Part shown: positions 14,982-23,949 of the stretch, in pieces
Layout of the letters: every line of letters begins with the position of its first letter
How positions within the stretch are numbered: the first letter of the stretch is position 1
Source of the DNA: Pseudooceanicola onchidii
Lineage (GTDB): Bacteria; Pseudomonadota; Alphaproteobacteria; Rhodobacterales; Rhodobacteraceae
Length of the DNA: 64,000 bases
Assembly (NCBI RefSeq): GCF_004959925.1
Contig: NZ_SPUW01000002.1
Span: 558,001 to 622,000 of the forward strand
Direction of reading: 5' to 3'
Program-made: the position numbers and the translations under genes
The notes under the pieces: model-generated
Seen by the model: only the letters and a program-made list of their open reading frames with translations
What the model was told of the DNA's origin: nothing
Databases searched by the model: none

Positions 14982-16289
14982 ATGACACAGACCCCTCAAT
15001 TGACTGATCTGCAGGCGAAGATCTCGGCCGAGGTCGAGGCGCGGCGCGACGACCTGATTGCCCTGACGCAGGAGCTGATCCGAATTCCGACGCTGAACCC
15101 GCCGGGCGAGAACTATCGCGAGATCTGCGAATATCTTGACCGTCGACTGAAGGCGTCGGGGTTCGAGACCCAGCTGGTGCGCGCGGTCGGTGCTCCGGGC
15201 GACAGCGAGGTCTATCCGCGCTGGAACATCGTGGCGCGGCGCGAAGGCGCGCGGGCCGGAGAGTGCGTGCATTTCAATTCGCACATCGACGTGGTCGATG
15301 TGGGCAAGGGCTGGACGACCGATCCCTTCGGAGGCGAGCTGAAGGACGGCAAGGTCTATGGCCGCGGAGCCTGTGACATGAAGGGCGGGCTGGCGGCGTC
15401 GATCGTCGCGGCCGAGGCCTTCCTGGCGGTGGTGCCGGACTGGCAGGGCGCGATCGAGATTTCCGGCACGGCGGACGAGGAATCGGGCGGGTTCGGCGGT
15501 GTCGCCTACCTGGCCGAGCAGGGGTTCTACCAAAAGGTCGATCACGTCATTATCCCGGAACCGCTGAACGTCGACCGCATCTGCCTGGGCCATCGTGGTG
15601 TCTGGTGGGCCGAGATCGAGACGCACGGAGAGATCGCCCACGGGTCGATGCCCTTCCTTGGTGATTGTGCCGTGCGCCACATGGGGGCCGTCCTGCACGA
15701 GATGGAGGCGACGCTGTTTCCGGCATTGGCCCAGAAGCGGACCGACATGCCGGTGGTACCGGAAGGGGCCAAGCAATCGACTCTGAACATCAATTCGCTG
15801 CATGGCGGGCAGGAGGAGATCCCTTCGGACAGCACCGGGCTGCCGTCGCCGGTCGTGCCCGACAGCGCGCGCATGGTGATCGACCGCCGGTTCCTGATCG
15901 AGGAAGACATCGACGAGGTGCAGGCTGAAATCCGCGACGTGCTGGAACGGGTGAAGGCCGGGCGTGCGGGGTTCGATTATGGCATCCGCGAGATGCACAG
16001 GGTCCTGCCGACCATGACCGAACGCGATGCGCCGGTCGTCACCACGGTGACGGAGGCGATTCGCCAGACGCTTGGCAAGGATCCGTCCTACGTGGTTTCG
16101 CCGGGCACCTACGATCAGAAGCACATTGATCGGATCGGAAAGTTAAAAAATTGCGTGGCTTATGGCCCGGGCATTCTGGACCTTGCGCACAAACCGGATG
16201 AATATGTGGGGGTCGATGACATGGTGGCCTCTGCACAGGTGATGGCTCTCAGCCTTCTGTCGCTTCTCGGGTCGCCCCAAAGCCCTTGA
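14982..16289 (+). CDS. M20-family amidohydrolase (ArgE/DapE type)
   Basis: 435 residues, zinc-dependent. Metal-binding signatures are FNSHIDVVD near residue 100, GRGACDMKGG near 126-135 and the catalytic DEESGG. The dimerisation domain covers about 200-320. Members deacylate N-acyl amino acids or cleave small peptides in the cytoplasm. It is the first gene of a run leading into a binding protein, two permeases and a double ATPase, so it probably cleaves the compound these import. It could be annotated argE or dapE, but the context argues for a catabolic peptidase or N-acyl amino acid hydrolase. Confidence 0.87.
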   Translation: MTQTPQLTDLQAKISAEVEARRDDLIALTQELIRIPTLNPPGENYREICEYLDRRLKASGFETQLVRAVGAPGDSEVYPRWNIVARREGARAGECVHFNSHIDVVDVGKGWTTDPFGGELKDGKVYGRGACDMKGGLAASIVAAEAFLAVVPDWQGAIEISGTADEESGGFGGVAYLAEQGFYQKVDHVIIPEPLNVDRICLGHRGVWWAEIETHGEIAHGSMPFLGDCAVRHMGAVLHEMEATLFPALAQKRTDMPVVPEGAKQSTLNINSLHGGQEEIPSDSTGLPSPVVPDSARMVIDRRFLIEEDIDEVQAEIRDVLERVKAGRAGFDYGIREMHRVLPTMTERDAPVVTTVTEAIRQTLGKDPSYVVSPGTYDQKHIDRIGKLKNCVAYGPGILDLAHKPDEYVGVDDMVASAQVMALSLLSLLGSPQSP

Positions 16290-16316
16290 AAAACGGGCGT
16301 GAACAGGGAGTGGACT

Positions 16317-17801
16317 ATGACCTTTAAACCCTTGACTGCCGGGCTTGCCAGCGTGCTGGCATTGTCGGCGACGATGGCCTTGGCCGAGAAGACGGACCTT
16401 GTCCTGGGGATGCAGCTTGAACCGCCGCATCTGGACCCGACCTCTGCCGCTGCGGGGGCCATCGATTCGGTTGTGTATTCCAACGTGTTCGAAGGGCTGA
16501 CCCGGTTCGGCCCCGACGGGTCGGTCGGCCCGGGTCTCGCACAAAGCTGGGACATCTCGGAAGACGGCAAGACCTATACCTTCCACCTGGCCGAAGGCGT
16601 CAAGTTCCACGACGGCACCACGATGGACGCCGAGGATGTGAAATTCTCGCTCGACCGGGCGCGGGCCGAAGACAGCGCCAATGCGCAGAAGGCCCTGTTC
16701 GCGGGGATCGAGTCGGTCGAAGCGACCGATCCGCAGACCGTGACCGTGATGCTGAAGAACCCGGACGGGAATTTCCTGTTCAACATGGCCTGGGGTGATG
16801 CCGTCATCGTGGCACCCGAAAGCATCGACAACATCAAGACCACGCCCATTGGCACCGGCGCCTTCATGTTCGACAGCTGGGCGCAGGGCGACCGGATTGA
16901 ACTGAAGAAGAACCCCGAATACTGGGGCACCCCCGCGATGCTTGATGCGGTGACCTTCAAGTTCATCAGCGACCCGACGGCGGCCTTCAACGCGATGATG
17001 GCCGAAGACCTCGATGTCTTCGCGGCTTTCCCGGCGCCCGAAAACCTGCCGCAGTTCGATGCCGACCCGCGCTTCAAGGTGCTGATCGGATCGACCGAGG
17101 GCGAGACGATCCTGGCGATGAACAACAAGATGCCGCCGCTGGACAACGTCAAGGTGCGCGAAGCCGTGGCCCATGCGATCAACCGTCAGGATATCATCGA
17201 CGGTGCGATGTTCGGCTATGGCACCCCGATCGGCACGCATTTCGCGCCGCATCATCCCGACTACCTGGATCTGACGGGCCTGTCCGAATACGATCCCGAG
17301 AAGTCCAAGGCGCTGCTGGCCGAGGCCGGTGTGACCACCCCGGTCAAGCTGAAGATGACCCTGCCGCCGCCGTCCTACGCGCGTCGCGGAGGCGAGATCG
17401 TGGCGGCCCAGTTGCGCGCTGTCGGTATCGAGGCCGAGATCGAGAATGTCGAATGGGCCCAGTGGCTTGAGACGACCTTCCGTGGGGCGCACGATTTCGG
17501 CTTCACGATCATCAGCCACACCGAACCGCTGGACATCAACATCTACGCGCGGCCCGATTACTACTTCCAGTATGACAATCCCGAACTGCAGAAGCTGATG
17601 GAAGATCTGAGCGTCGAAAGCGATCCGGCCAAGCGGTCCGAGATGCTGAAGACCGCGCAGACCACCATCGCCGAAGACTACGTCAATGCGTATCTGTTCC
17701 AGTTGCCGCTGCACACGGTTGCCAAGACCGGGGTCGAGGGCCTTTGGATCAACGCGCCGACGCAGGCTGCGGACGTGACCGGGGTGTCCTGGTCCGAATG
17801 A
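16317..17801 (+). CDS. Peptide/nickel-type ABC transporter substrate-binding protein
   Basis: 494 residues of the SBP_bac_5 family. The signal peptide MTFKPLTAGLASVLALSATMALA is cleaved before EKTD. Family motifs include DPTSAAAGAIDSVVYSNVFEGL, the region LAQSWDISEDGKTYTFHLAEGVKFHDG, and KVREAVAHAINR. GGGAG stands 7 bases before ATG 16317; a GTG six codons earlier is less likely. It works in the periplasm with the permeases and ATPase encoded downstream. The adjacent M20 hydrolase suggests peptides or N-acylated amino acids as ligands. Confidence 0.92.
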   Translation: MTFKPLTAGLASVLALSATMALAEKTDLVLGMQLEPPHLDPTSAAAGAIDSVVYSNVFEGLTRFGPDGSVGPGLAQSWDISEDGKTYTFHLAEGVKFHDGTTMDAEDVKFSLDRARAEDSANAQKALFAGIESVEATDPQTVTVMLKNPDGNFLFNMAWGDAVIVAPESIDNIKTTPIGTGAFMFDSWAQGDRIELKKNPEYWGTPAMLDAVTFKFISDPTAAFNAMMAEDLDVFAAFPAPENLPQFDADPRFKVLIGSTEGETILAMNNKMPPLDNVKVREAVAHAINRQDIIDGAMFGYGTPIGTHFAPHHPDYLDLTGLSEYDPEKSKALLAEAGVTTPVKLKMTLPPPSYARRGGEIVAAQLRAVGIEAEIENVEWAQWLETTFRGAHDFGFTIISHTEPLDINIYARPDYYFQYDNPELQKLMEDLSVESDPAKRSEMLKTAQTTIAEDYVNAYLFQLPLHTVAKTGVEGLWINAPTQAADVTGVSWSE

Positions 17802-17807
17802 TCTGCT

Positions 17808-17843
17808 GCCCGCCGGATACCGGGGTTACCCCATTCGGCGGGC
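17808..17843 (+). promoter_or_regulatory. Stem-loop between binding-protein and permease genes
   Basis: GCCCGCCG pairs with CGGCGGGC across a 20-base loop that itself contains GGGGTTACCCC. No T-run follows. Such hairpins after a binding-protein gene often protect the upstream mRNA or partly stop transcription, giving more binding protein than permease. Confidence 0.55.
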
Positions 17844-17896
17844 CGTCTTTCGGCGCGGGGCGGGTCGTATCTGCGCGGCAGGACGGGTAAGACCCC

Positions 17897-18841
17897 ATGC
17901 TTCGCTACACCCTCTCGCGCCTTCTGTCCCTGTCGATCAGCCTTGCGGTCGCGTCGCTGGTCATCTTCCTTGTCATCGAAATCCTGCCCGGCGATCCCGC
18001 CGTACTGATGCTGGGCGTCAACGCGCAGGAAGACACGCTGGCCGCGCTGCGGGACCAGCTGGGCCTGAACGGGTCGATGCTGACGCGCTATGTCGACTGG
18101 GTCGGGGGCATGCTGGTCGGGGATTTCGGCACGTCCTACACCTACCGGACGCCGGTGGCGGACATGGTGGGCGACCGGCTTTGGGTGTCCCTTCCGCTGG
18201 CGATCTATGCGCTGACCCTGTCGACGGTGATCGCCTTTCCGGCGGGCATCTGGGCAGCCTCGCGTCGTGGATCGGCGGCGGACGTGGGCGTGATGGGCAT
18301 CACGCAGCTGGGCGTTGCGATCCCGAATTTCTGGTTCGCCATGCTGATGGTGGTCGTCTTCGCGGTGAACCTGCGCTGGTTTTCAGCCGGCGGCTTTCCC
18401 GGCTGGGACGAAGGGTTCTGGGTGTCGATCAAGGCGCTGACCCTGCCGGCCGTCGCGCTGGCGCTGCCGCAGGCGTCGATCCTGGCGCGGGTGATGCGGT
18501 CGGCGCTGGTCGACACCCTGTCCGAGGATTTCGTGCGCACCGCCCGCGCCAAGGGGCTGACCCGAAGCCAGGCCCTGTGGCGACATGCGCTGCGCAATGC
18601 GCTGATCCCGGTGCTGACCATCATCGGGATGCAGTTCGCCTTCCTGCTGGCGGGGGGTATCATCATCGAAAACGTCTTCTTCCTGCCCGGCCTCGGTCGC
18701 CTGATCTTCCAGGCGATTTCGGCGCGTGACCTGATTGTGGTGGAATCGGTCGTGATGCTGCTGGTCTTTGCCGTGGTCATGGTCAATTTCATGGTCGAGA
18801 TCGCCTATGCGCTGGTCGATCCGAGGCTGCGGCGGCGATGA
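17897..18841 (+). CDS. ABC transporter permease, DppB type
   Basis: 314 residues with about six membrane helices. The first is at about 9-30 (SISLAVASLVIFLVIEILPGDPA, the typical DppB N-terminus). The EAA loop that docks the ATPase reads DFVRTARAKGLTRSQALWRHALRNALIPV near 215-245. It forms the inner-membrane channel with the next protein. Its last codons overlap the next start by 4 bp (ATGA), so the two are coupled. It belongs to the M20/SBP operon. Confidence 0.92.
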   Translation: MLRYTLSRLLSLSISLAVASLVIFLVIEILPGDPAVLMLGVNAQEDTLAALRDQLGLNGSMLTRYVDWVGGMLVGDFGTSYTYRTPVADMVGDRLWVSLPLAIYALTLSTVIAFPAGIWAASRRGSAADVGVMGITQLGVAIPNFWFAMLMVVVFAVNLRWFSAGGFPGWDEGFWVSIKALTLPAVALALPQASILARVMRSALVDTLSEDFVRTARAKGLTRSQALWRHALRNALIPVLTIIGMQFAFLLAGGIIIENVFFLPGLGRLIFQAISARDLIVVESVVMLLVFAVVMVNFMVEIAYALVDPRLRRR

Positions 18842-19719
18842 CGGATCTGCGGACGGATAGCCTGCCGCCCTCGGGTGCGCCGGTGCGGCTGTGGGGCCGC
18901 GCGCTGCGGTCGCGCAACCTGGTGATCGGGGCCATGCTGACGCTGACCTTTGCGCTGGCCGCGCTGGTCAGCTTTGCCTGGACGCCCTTTGACGTGACCG
19001 GCATGGATATCGCCAACCGGATCAAGCCGCCCTCGGCCCGCAACCTGCTGGGCACGGATCATTTCGGGCGTGACATCCTGTCGATGATCATGGTCGGCGC
19101 GCGCGTGTCGATCGCCGTGGCCTTTGTCGCGGTCGGCATCGGGCTGGTCTTCGGTGTGCCGCTTGGCCTTTGGGCGGCGGCGCGCAAGGGGTCGCTTCTG
19201 GACGAGGTCATCATGCGGGCGAATGACCTGGTCTTCGCCTTTCCATCGCTGGTCATCGCCATCCTGATCACCGCGATCTTCGGACCTTCGGCGCTGAACG
19301 CGATCATTGCCATCGGCATCTTCAACATCCCCGTCTTTGCCCGCCTGACACGATCCGGCGCGCTGACGCTGTGGCAGCGCGATTACGTGCTGGCGGCGCG
19401 TGTCGCGGGCAAGGGCGCAGCGCGGATTTCGGTGGAACACATCCTGCCGAATGTGACCAACCTGCTGATCGTGCAGGGGACAATCCAGTTCTCGCTTGGC
19501 ATCCTGGCCGAGGCGGGGCTGTCCTATGTCGGTCTTGGCGTACAGCCGCCCACGCCGTCCTGGGGCCGGATGCTTGCGGAAAGCCAGACGATGATTTCCT
19601 TCGCGCCGCACATGGCGCTGTTTCCCGGCCTCGCGATCCTGCTGACGGTGCTGGGGCTCAACCTGATGGGCGACGGTTTGCGCGACCTTTTCGATCCGAA
19701 GTTGCGGGGCCGGTCATGA
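18838..19719 (+). CDS. ABC transporter permease, DppC type
   Basis: 293 residues. A polar N-terminal segment precedes TM1 (NLVIGAMLTLTFALAALVSFAW). The DppC hallmark GTDHFGRDILSMIMVGARVS lies at about 64-83, and the ATPase-docking loop is RDYVLAARVAGKGAARISVEHILPN near 180-205. It pairs with the DppB-like protein. Both ends overlap neighbours by ATGA, showing tight translational coupling through the permease and ATPase genes. Confidence 0.92.
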   Translation: MTDLRTDSLPPSGAPVRLWGRALRSRNLVIGAMLTLTFALAALVSFAWTPFDVTGMDIANRIKPPSARNLLGTDHFGRDILSMIMVGARVSIAVAFVAVGIGLVFGVPLGLWAAARKGSLLDEVIMRANDLVFAFPSLVIAILITAIFGPSALNAIIAIGIFNIPVFARLTRSGALTLWQRDYVLAARVAGKGAARISVEHILPNVTNLLIVQGTIQFSLGILAEAGLSYVGLGVQPPTPSWGRMLAESQTMISFAPHMALFPGLAILLTVLGLNLMGDGLRDLFDPKLRGRS

Positions 19720-21302
19720 GCCTTCTTCGGATCGAGAAACTGAGCCTCGACATCGGGCGGCACCACATCCTGCGCGACGTGTCGCTGTCGGTCGATCCGG
19801 GCCAGATCGTGGGCGTCATCGGCGAGTCGGGGTCGGGCAAGTCGATGACGGCCTTCACGGTGATGCAGCTGTTGCCCGAAGGCGCACAGGCCTCGGGGCG
19901 CGTGATCCTGTCCGGCCATGACATGCTGTCGCTGCCCGAGGCGGCGCTGTGCGACCTGCGCGGCAACGAAGTCGGCATGGTGTTCCAGGAACCGATGACG
20001 GCGCTGAACCCGATCCGCACCATTGGCGACCAGGTGGCCGAAACCATCCTGATCCACGAGCGGGTGTCGAAATCCGAGGCGATGGCCCGTGCGCGCGAGG
20101 CGCTGAACCGGGTCGAACTGCCCGAGGATCGGTTTCCCCTGTCGCGCTATCCGCACGAGCTTTCGGGCGGGCAGCGTCAGCGGGTCGTCATTGCCATGGC
20201 CATCGCCCTGCGACCCAAGCTGTTGATTGCGGACGAACCGACCACGGCGCTGGACGTGACGACGCAGGCGCAGATACTCGACCTGCTCAAGCGGCTGGTG
20301 CGCGAGGACGGGATGGGGATGCTCATGATCTCGCACGACCTTGCGGTCGTGGCGGACATGGCGGATGAGATCGTCATCATGCAGAACGGCGTGGTGGTCG
20401 AACGCGGGCCGTGCCCGGGCATCTTCGGCGCGCTCAAGCATCCCTATTCGATCTCGCTTCTTGCCGCCTCGACCCATGCGCCGGACCGTGCCGTGCATGT
20501 CGAAGAGGCGCCGCTGCTGCGGGTGCGTGACGTGCGCCGGACCTATCGCCTGCCGCGCAAGACGCTGTTCGGCCCGGCCGGAGAGGTCGAGGCCGTGAAG
20601 GGCGTCTCCTTCGATCTGAAAAAGGGCGAAAGCCTGGGGCTGGTCGGGGAATCCGGCTGCGGCAAGTCCACGCTGACCCGCGCGATCCTGGGTCTGGAGG
20701 AGGTCCAGGGCGGAGAGATCCTGCTGGACGGCGAACCGGTCTTCACCGGCCACAAGCCCAACCGCGACGTCCGGCGGCGGATGCAGGTTGTGTTCCAGGA
20801 CCCCTATGGGTCGTTCAACCCGCGCCACCGGGTCGACCGGCTGATCTGCGAGCCGTTCCACTTGCTCGACACGCCTCCGACGGGGGCCGACCGCGACCGC
20901 GCGATTGCCGAGGCGCTGACCTCGGTCGGGCTGAGCGAGGCGGACCGCTACAAGTACATCCACGAATTTTCCGGCGGGCAGCGGCAACGGATCGCCATCG
21001 CTCGCGCCCTGATCATCAAGCCCGACCTGATCCTGCTGGACGAGGCCGTGTCGGCGCTGGACGTGCAGGTGCGGGCGCAGATCCTCGACCTGCTGGCGGA
21101 TCTGTCGAAACGCTTCGGGCTCAGCTACCTGTTCATCAGCCACGATCTGTCGGTGGTGCGGGTCATCACCGACCGCTGCCTTGTGATGAAGTCCGGTGAG
21201 ATCGTCGAGCAGGGCCCGACCGATCAGGTCTTTGCCAACCCGCAGCATCCCTACACCCAGCAACTGATCGCCGCCGCGCCCGACCTGCCCGAGATCGCCT
21301 GA
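19716..21302 (+). CDS. Fused double ATPase of the peptide ABC transporter (DppD-DppF)
   Basis: 528 residues holding two complete ABC domains in one chain. Domain 1 has Walker A GESGSGKS at 36-43, signature LSGGQRQR at 149-156 and DEPTTALD. Domain 2 has Walker A GESGCGKS at 311-318, signature FSGGQRQR at 418-425 and DEAVSALD. The oligopeptide-family C-terminal extension (HPYTQQLIAAAPD) is present. It powers uptake through the two permeases. Domain 2's DEAVSALD departs from the usual DEPTSALD, as is common in DppF-like halves. Confidence 0.93.
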   Translation: MSLLRIEKLSLDIGRHHILRDVSLSVDPGQIVGVIGESGSGKSMTAFTVMQLLPEGAQASGRVILSGHDMLSLPEAALCDLRGNEVGMVFQEPMTALNPIRTIGDQVAETILIHERVSKSEAMARAREALNRVELPEDRFPLSRYPHELSGGQRQRVVIAMAIALRPKLLIADEPTTALDVTTQAQILDLLKRLVREDGMGMLMISHDLAVVADMADEIVIMQNGVVVERGPCPGIFGALKHPYSISLLAASTHAPDRAVHVEEAPLLRVRDVRRTYRLPRKTLFGPAGEVEAVKGVSFDLKKGESLGLVGESGCGKSTLTRAILGLEEVQGGEILLDGEPVFTGHKPNRDVRRRMQVVFQDPYGSFNPRHRVDRLICEPFHLLDTPPTGADRDRAIAEALTSVGLSEADRYKYIHEFSGGQRQRIAIARALIIKPDLILLDEAVSALDVQVRAQILDLLADLSKRFGLSYLFISHDLSVVRVITDRCLVMKSGEIVEQGPTDQVFANPQHPYTQQLIAAAPDLPEIA

Positions 21303-21396
21303 CGTCCCGCGGCTGCAGGGGCGGGTATGTGACGCCGAGGCTTGTCTTTACCGCGCGGTCAGTGGATCGTCGCGCCGATCATCGAGGGAGGAACGG

Positions 21397-21498
21397 ATGA
21401 CACGGGACGACAGGATCGTCGGCCTGCGCAGGCTTGTGCAGGGGCCGGATGCGACGGGCGGCATCGCCCTGACCGTGACCACCCGGCGGGGCGGATGA
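21397..21498 (+). CDS. Small ORF (33 aa) translationally coupled to MFS gene
   Basis: ATG 21397 follows the strong ribosome site GAGGGAGGAACGG and reads MTRDDRIVGLRRLVQGPDAT, ending in TTRRGG. Its stop overlaps the MFS start as ATGA. The peptide is basic with no membrane segment, and I do not recognise it. The good ribosome site here, and the weak one before the MFS ATG, suggest a real leader peptide that loads ribosomes for the MFS gene. It could also be a remnant of a longer gene. Confidence 0.5.
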   Translation: MTRDDRIVGLRRLVQGPDATGGIALTVTTRRGG

Positions 21499-22649
21499 TG
21501 CGTCTCGATCTTGTCCTTCTCGTGCTGGCCTATGTGCTGAGCCAGTTCTTCCGGTCCTTCCTGCCGGTCCTGACCAACGTCCTGAACCAGGACATCGGGG
21601 TCGAGGCGACGCATCTGTCCTGGGCTTCGGGCATCTGGTTTCTGGTCTTCGCGCTGTGCCAGATCCCCGTGGGCTGGGCGCTGGACCGTCTGGGACCGCG
21701 CCTGACGTCAAGCTGGCTGCTGCTGATCGGCGGTGGCGGCGGCGCGGCGCTTTTTGCGCTGGCACAGGCACCCTGGCACATCATCTTCGCTATGGGTCTG
21801 ATCGGGGTGGGCTGTTCGCCGGTCCTGATGGCGTCCTACTACATCCTGGCCCGGGTCTATCCGGCCGCCATGTTCGCGACCTTTGCGGCACTGGTCATCG
21901 CCTTCGGGCAGGCGGGGAACCTGGCCGGATCGCTGCCGCTTGCGCTGGCGGTCGAGGCCTTCGGCTGGCGGGTCAGCATGGCGCTTCTGGCCGTGGCCTC
22001 GGTCGTGGTGGCGCTGCTGCTGATGCGCCTGGTGCAGGATCCGCCGCATATTCTGGATGCGCCCCGGGGCAGTCTGCTGGACGTGCTGAAGATCCGGGGC
22101 CTGTGGCTGATCCTGCCGCTGACCATGGTGAACTATGCCCCCGCTGCAGGTCTGCGCGGCATGTGGGCGGGACCGTTCTTTGCGGAAACCTACGGCGCGG
22201 ATGCCCGGATGATCGGCTATGCCACGCTGATCATGGCCTCGGCCATGATCTTCGGCACCTTCGTCTACGGCCCGTTGGACCGGATCTTCGGCACCCGCAA
22301 GTGGATCAACGTCGGCGGAGCGACCATCGGGATCAGCCTGGTGACCTGGCTGGCGCTGATGCCGCCGCAGGGCCTGTGGACGGCGGCGGCGCTATTTGCG
22401 GTGATCGGGCTGATGCTGTCGAACTATCCGATGCTGATGGCCCATGGCCGGGCGTTCCTGCCGCCGCACCTCGTCGGGCGGGGGGTCACGTTGATGAACC
22501 TCTTCTCGATCGGCGGGGCCGGGCTGGCCCAGGTCATCACCGGGCCGCTTTACGAAGGTGGGGGGTTCGTGCCGGTGCTGCTGTTCTATGCCGGGGCGCA
22601 GACCATCGGGCTGCTGATCTACCTGATGGCGCGGGACCGAACGGATTAA
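21495..22649 (+). CDS. MFS transporter
   Basis: 384 residues with about 12 hydrophobic helices. TM1 is LDLVLLVLAYVLSQFFRSFLP, and the motif-A region between TM2 and TM3 reads GWALDRLGPRLTSSW. The start at 21495 overlaps a 33-codon ORF by ATGA; ATG 21498 is the alternative. Longer upstream frames lack membrane character. It follows the peptide ABC operon on the same strand after a 93-bp gap, so it may be a separate unit. The substrate is unknown. Confidence 0.87.
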   Translation: MMRLDLVLLVLAYVLSQFFRSFLPVLTNVLNQDIGVEATHLSWASGIWFLVFALCQIPVGWALDRLGPRLTSSWLLLIGGGGGAALFALAQAPWHIIFAMGLIGVGCSPVLMASYYILARVYPAAMFATFAALVIAFGQAGNLAGSLPLALAVEAFGWRVSMALLAVASVVVALLLMRLVQDPPHILDAPRGSLLDVLKIRGLWLILPLTMVNYAPAAGLRGMWAGPFFAETYGADARMIGYATLIMASAMIFGTFVYGPLDRIFGTRKWINVGGATIGISLVTWLALMPPQGLWTAAALFAVIGLMLSNYPMLMAHGRAFLPPHLVGRGVTLMNLFSIGGAGLAQVITGPLYEGGGFVPVLLFYAGAQTIGLLIYLMARDRTD

Positions 22650-22664
22650 GGCGTTTCATCCGCG

Positions 22665-22723
22665 CCCTTGATACAAGGGATCATCGCATTACGCTTTGCA
22701 CCGGGCCGAGGCTGCGGTATACG
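22665..22723 (+). promoter_or_regulatory. asd promoter with upstream palindrome
   Basis: TTGCAC (22696-22701) and TATACG (22718-22723) with a 16-base spacer form a fair sigma-70 promoter 31 bp before asd. Upstream lies CCCTTG-ATA-CAAGGG (22665-22679), a perfect dyad that could bind a regulator. A near copy lies before a LysR gene at 38667-38679. Confidence 0.5.
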
Positions 22724-22754
22724 CCGCCGACCCGAGTGAAAGGAGATTTTCCAG

Positions 22755-23777
22755 ATGGGCTATAAAGTCGTCGTCGCCGGTGCCACGGGCAATGTGGGCC
22801 GCGAAATGCTGAACATCCTCGCGGAGCGTGAGTTCCCGGTGGACGAGATCGCTGCGCTTGCATCGCGCCGGTCGCTCGGAACTGAGGTCAGCTTTGGCGA
22901 GAAGACACTCAAGACCCAGGATCTGGATACCTTCGATTTCACTGGCTGGGACATCGCGCTCTTTGCCGTGGGCTCGGGCCCGACCAAGGAATACGCGCCC
23001 AAGGCCGCCGCGGCGGGCTGTGTCGTGATCGACAACTCCTCGCTCTATCGCTACGACCCGGACGTTCCGCTGGTGGTGCCCGAGTGCAACCCTGAAGCGG
23101 TCGACGGCTATGCCAAGAAGAACATCATCGCCAACCCGAACTGTTCGACCGCGCAGATGGTCGTGGCGCTGAAGCCGCTGCATGACCGCGCCAAGATCAA
23201 GCGTGTCGTGGTGTCGACCTACCAGTCCGTTTCGGGCTCGGGCAAGGAAGCCATCGACGAGCTGTGGGACCAGACCAAGGCGATCTACAACCCGACCGAT
23301 GAATACGAGGCCAAGGTCTATCCCAAGCAGATCGCCTTCAACGTGATCCCGCACATCGACGTCTTCATGGAAGACGGCTCCACCAAGGAAGAGTGGAAGA
23401 TGGTCGCCGAGACGAAGAAGATCATCGATCCGTCGATCAAGGTCACCGCGACCTGCGTGCGGGTGCCGGTCTTTGTCGGCCATTCGGAATCGATCAACAT
23501 CGAGACCGAGGATTTCCTGGACGAAGACGAAGCGCGCGACATCCTGCGTGAAGCGCCGGGCATCATGGTGATCGACAAGCGCGAAGACGGCGGCTACGTC
23601 ACCCCGATCGAATGCGTCGGCGATTTCGCGACCTTCATTTCCCGCATCCGTCAGGACAGCACGATCGAAAACGGTCTGAACCTGTGGTGCGTGTCCGACA
23701 ACCTGCGCAAGGGCGCGGCGCTGAACGCGGTTCAGATTGCCGAAACGCTTGGCAAGCGGGTGCTGAAGAAGGGCTGA
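22755..23777 (+). CDS. asd: Aspartate-semialdehyde dehydrogenase
   Basis: 340 residues. Reduces aspartyl-4-phosphate with NADPH to aspartate semialdehyde, the branch point to lysine/diaminopimelate, threonine and methionine. The nucleotide motif GATGNVGREM begins at 9. The catalytic cysteine is 130 in IIANPNCSTAQMV. The substrate arginine region KIKRVVVSTYQSVSGSGKEA and the histidine region FVGHSESINIE are also present. AAAGGAGA precedes the ATG. A GC hairpin with T-run ends the transcript 25 bp after the stop. Confidence 0.95.
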   Translation: MGYKVVVAGATGNVGREMLNILAEREFPVDEIAALASRRSLGTEVSFGEKTLKTQDLDTFDFTGWDIALFAVGSGPTKEYAPKAAAAGCVVIDNSSLYRYDPDVPLVVPECNPEAVDGYAKKNIIANPNCSTAQMVVALKPLHDRAKIKRVVVSTYQSVSGSGKEAIDELWDQTKAIYNPTDEYEAKVYPKQIAFNVIPHIDVFMEDGSTKEEWKMVAETKKIIDPSIKVTATCVRVPVFVGHSESINIETEDFLDEDEARDILREAPGIMVIDKREDGGYVTPIECVGDFATFISRIRQDSTIENGLNLWCVSDNLRKGAALNAVQIAETLGKRVLKKG

Positions 23778-23801
23778 GGCCTCTCTTCTGCAGGTACGAC
23801 A

Positions 23802-23828
23802 GGGGCGGTCCGGCGGGCCGCCCCTTTT
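23802..23828 (+). terminator. Rho-independent terminator after asd
   Basis: GGGGCGG pairs with CCGCCCC across a 9-base loop and is followed by TTTTCGTTTT. Confidence 0.85.
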
Positions 23829-23949
23829 CGTTTTGCCGGGGCCATGCAGCCTTTTCCTGCCGGTCACCAAAAATGAACGGGGATGTCACTTGGCCTTTGC
23901 GATGGTTCGCGCGACAGTGCGCCGACACTACGGACAAGTGAGGTTTCCG

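Noticed and set aside
19524-21263. 579-codon minus-strand frame opposite the double ATPase
   Set aside because: Antisense of two conserved ABC domains; no motifs of its own.
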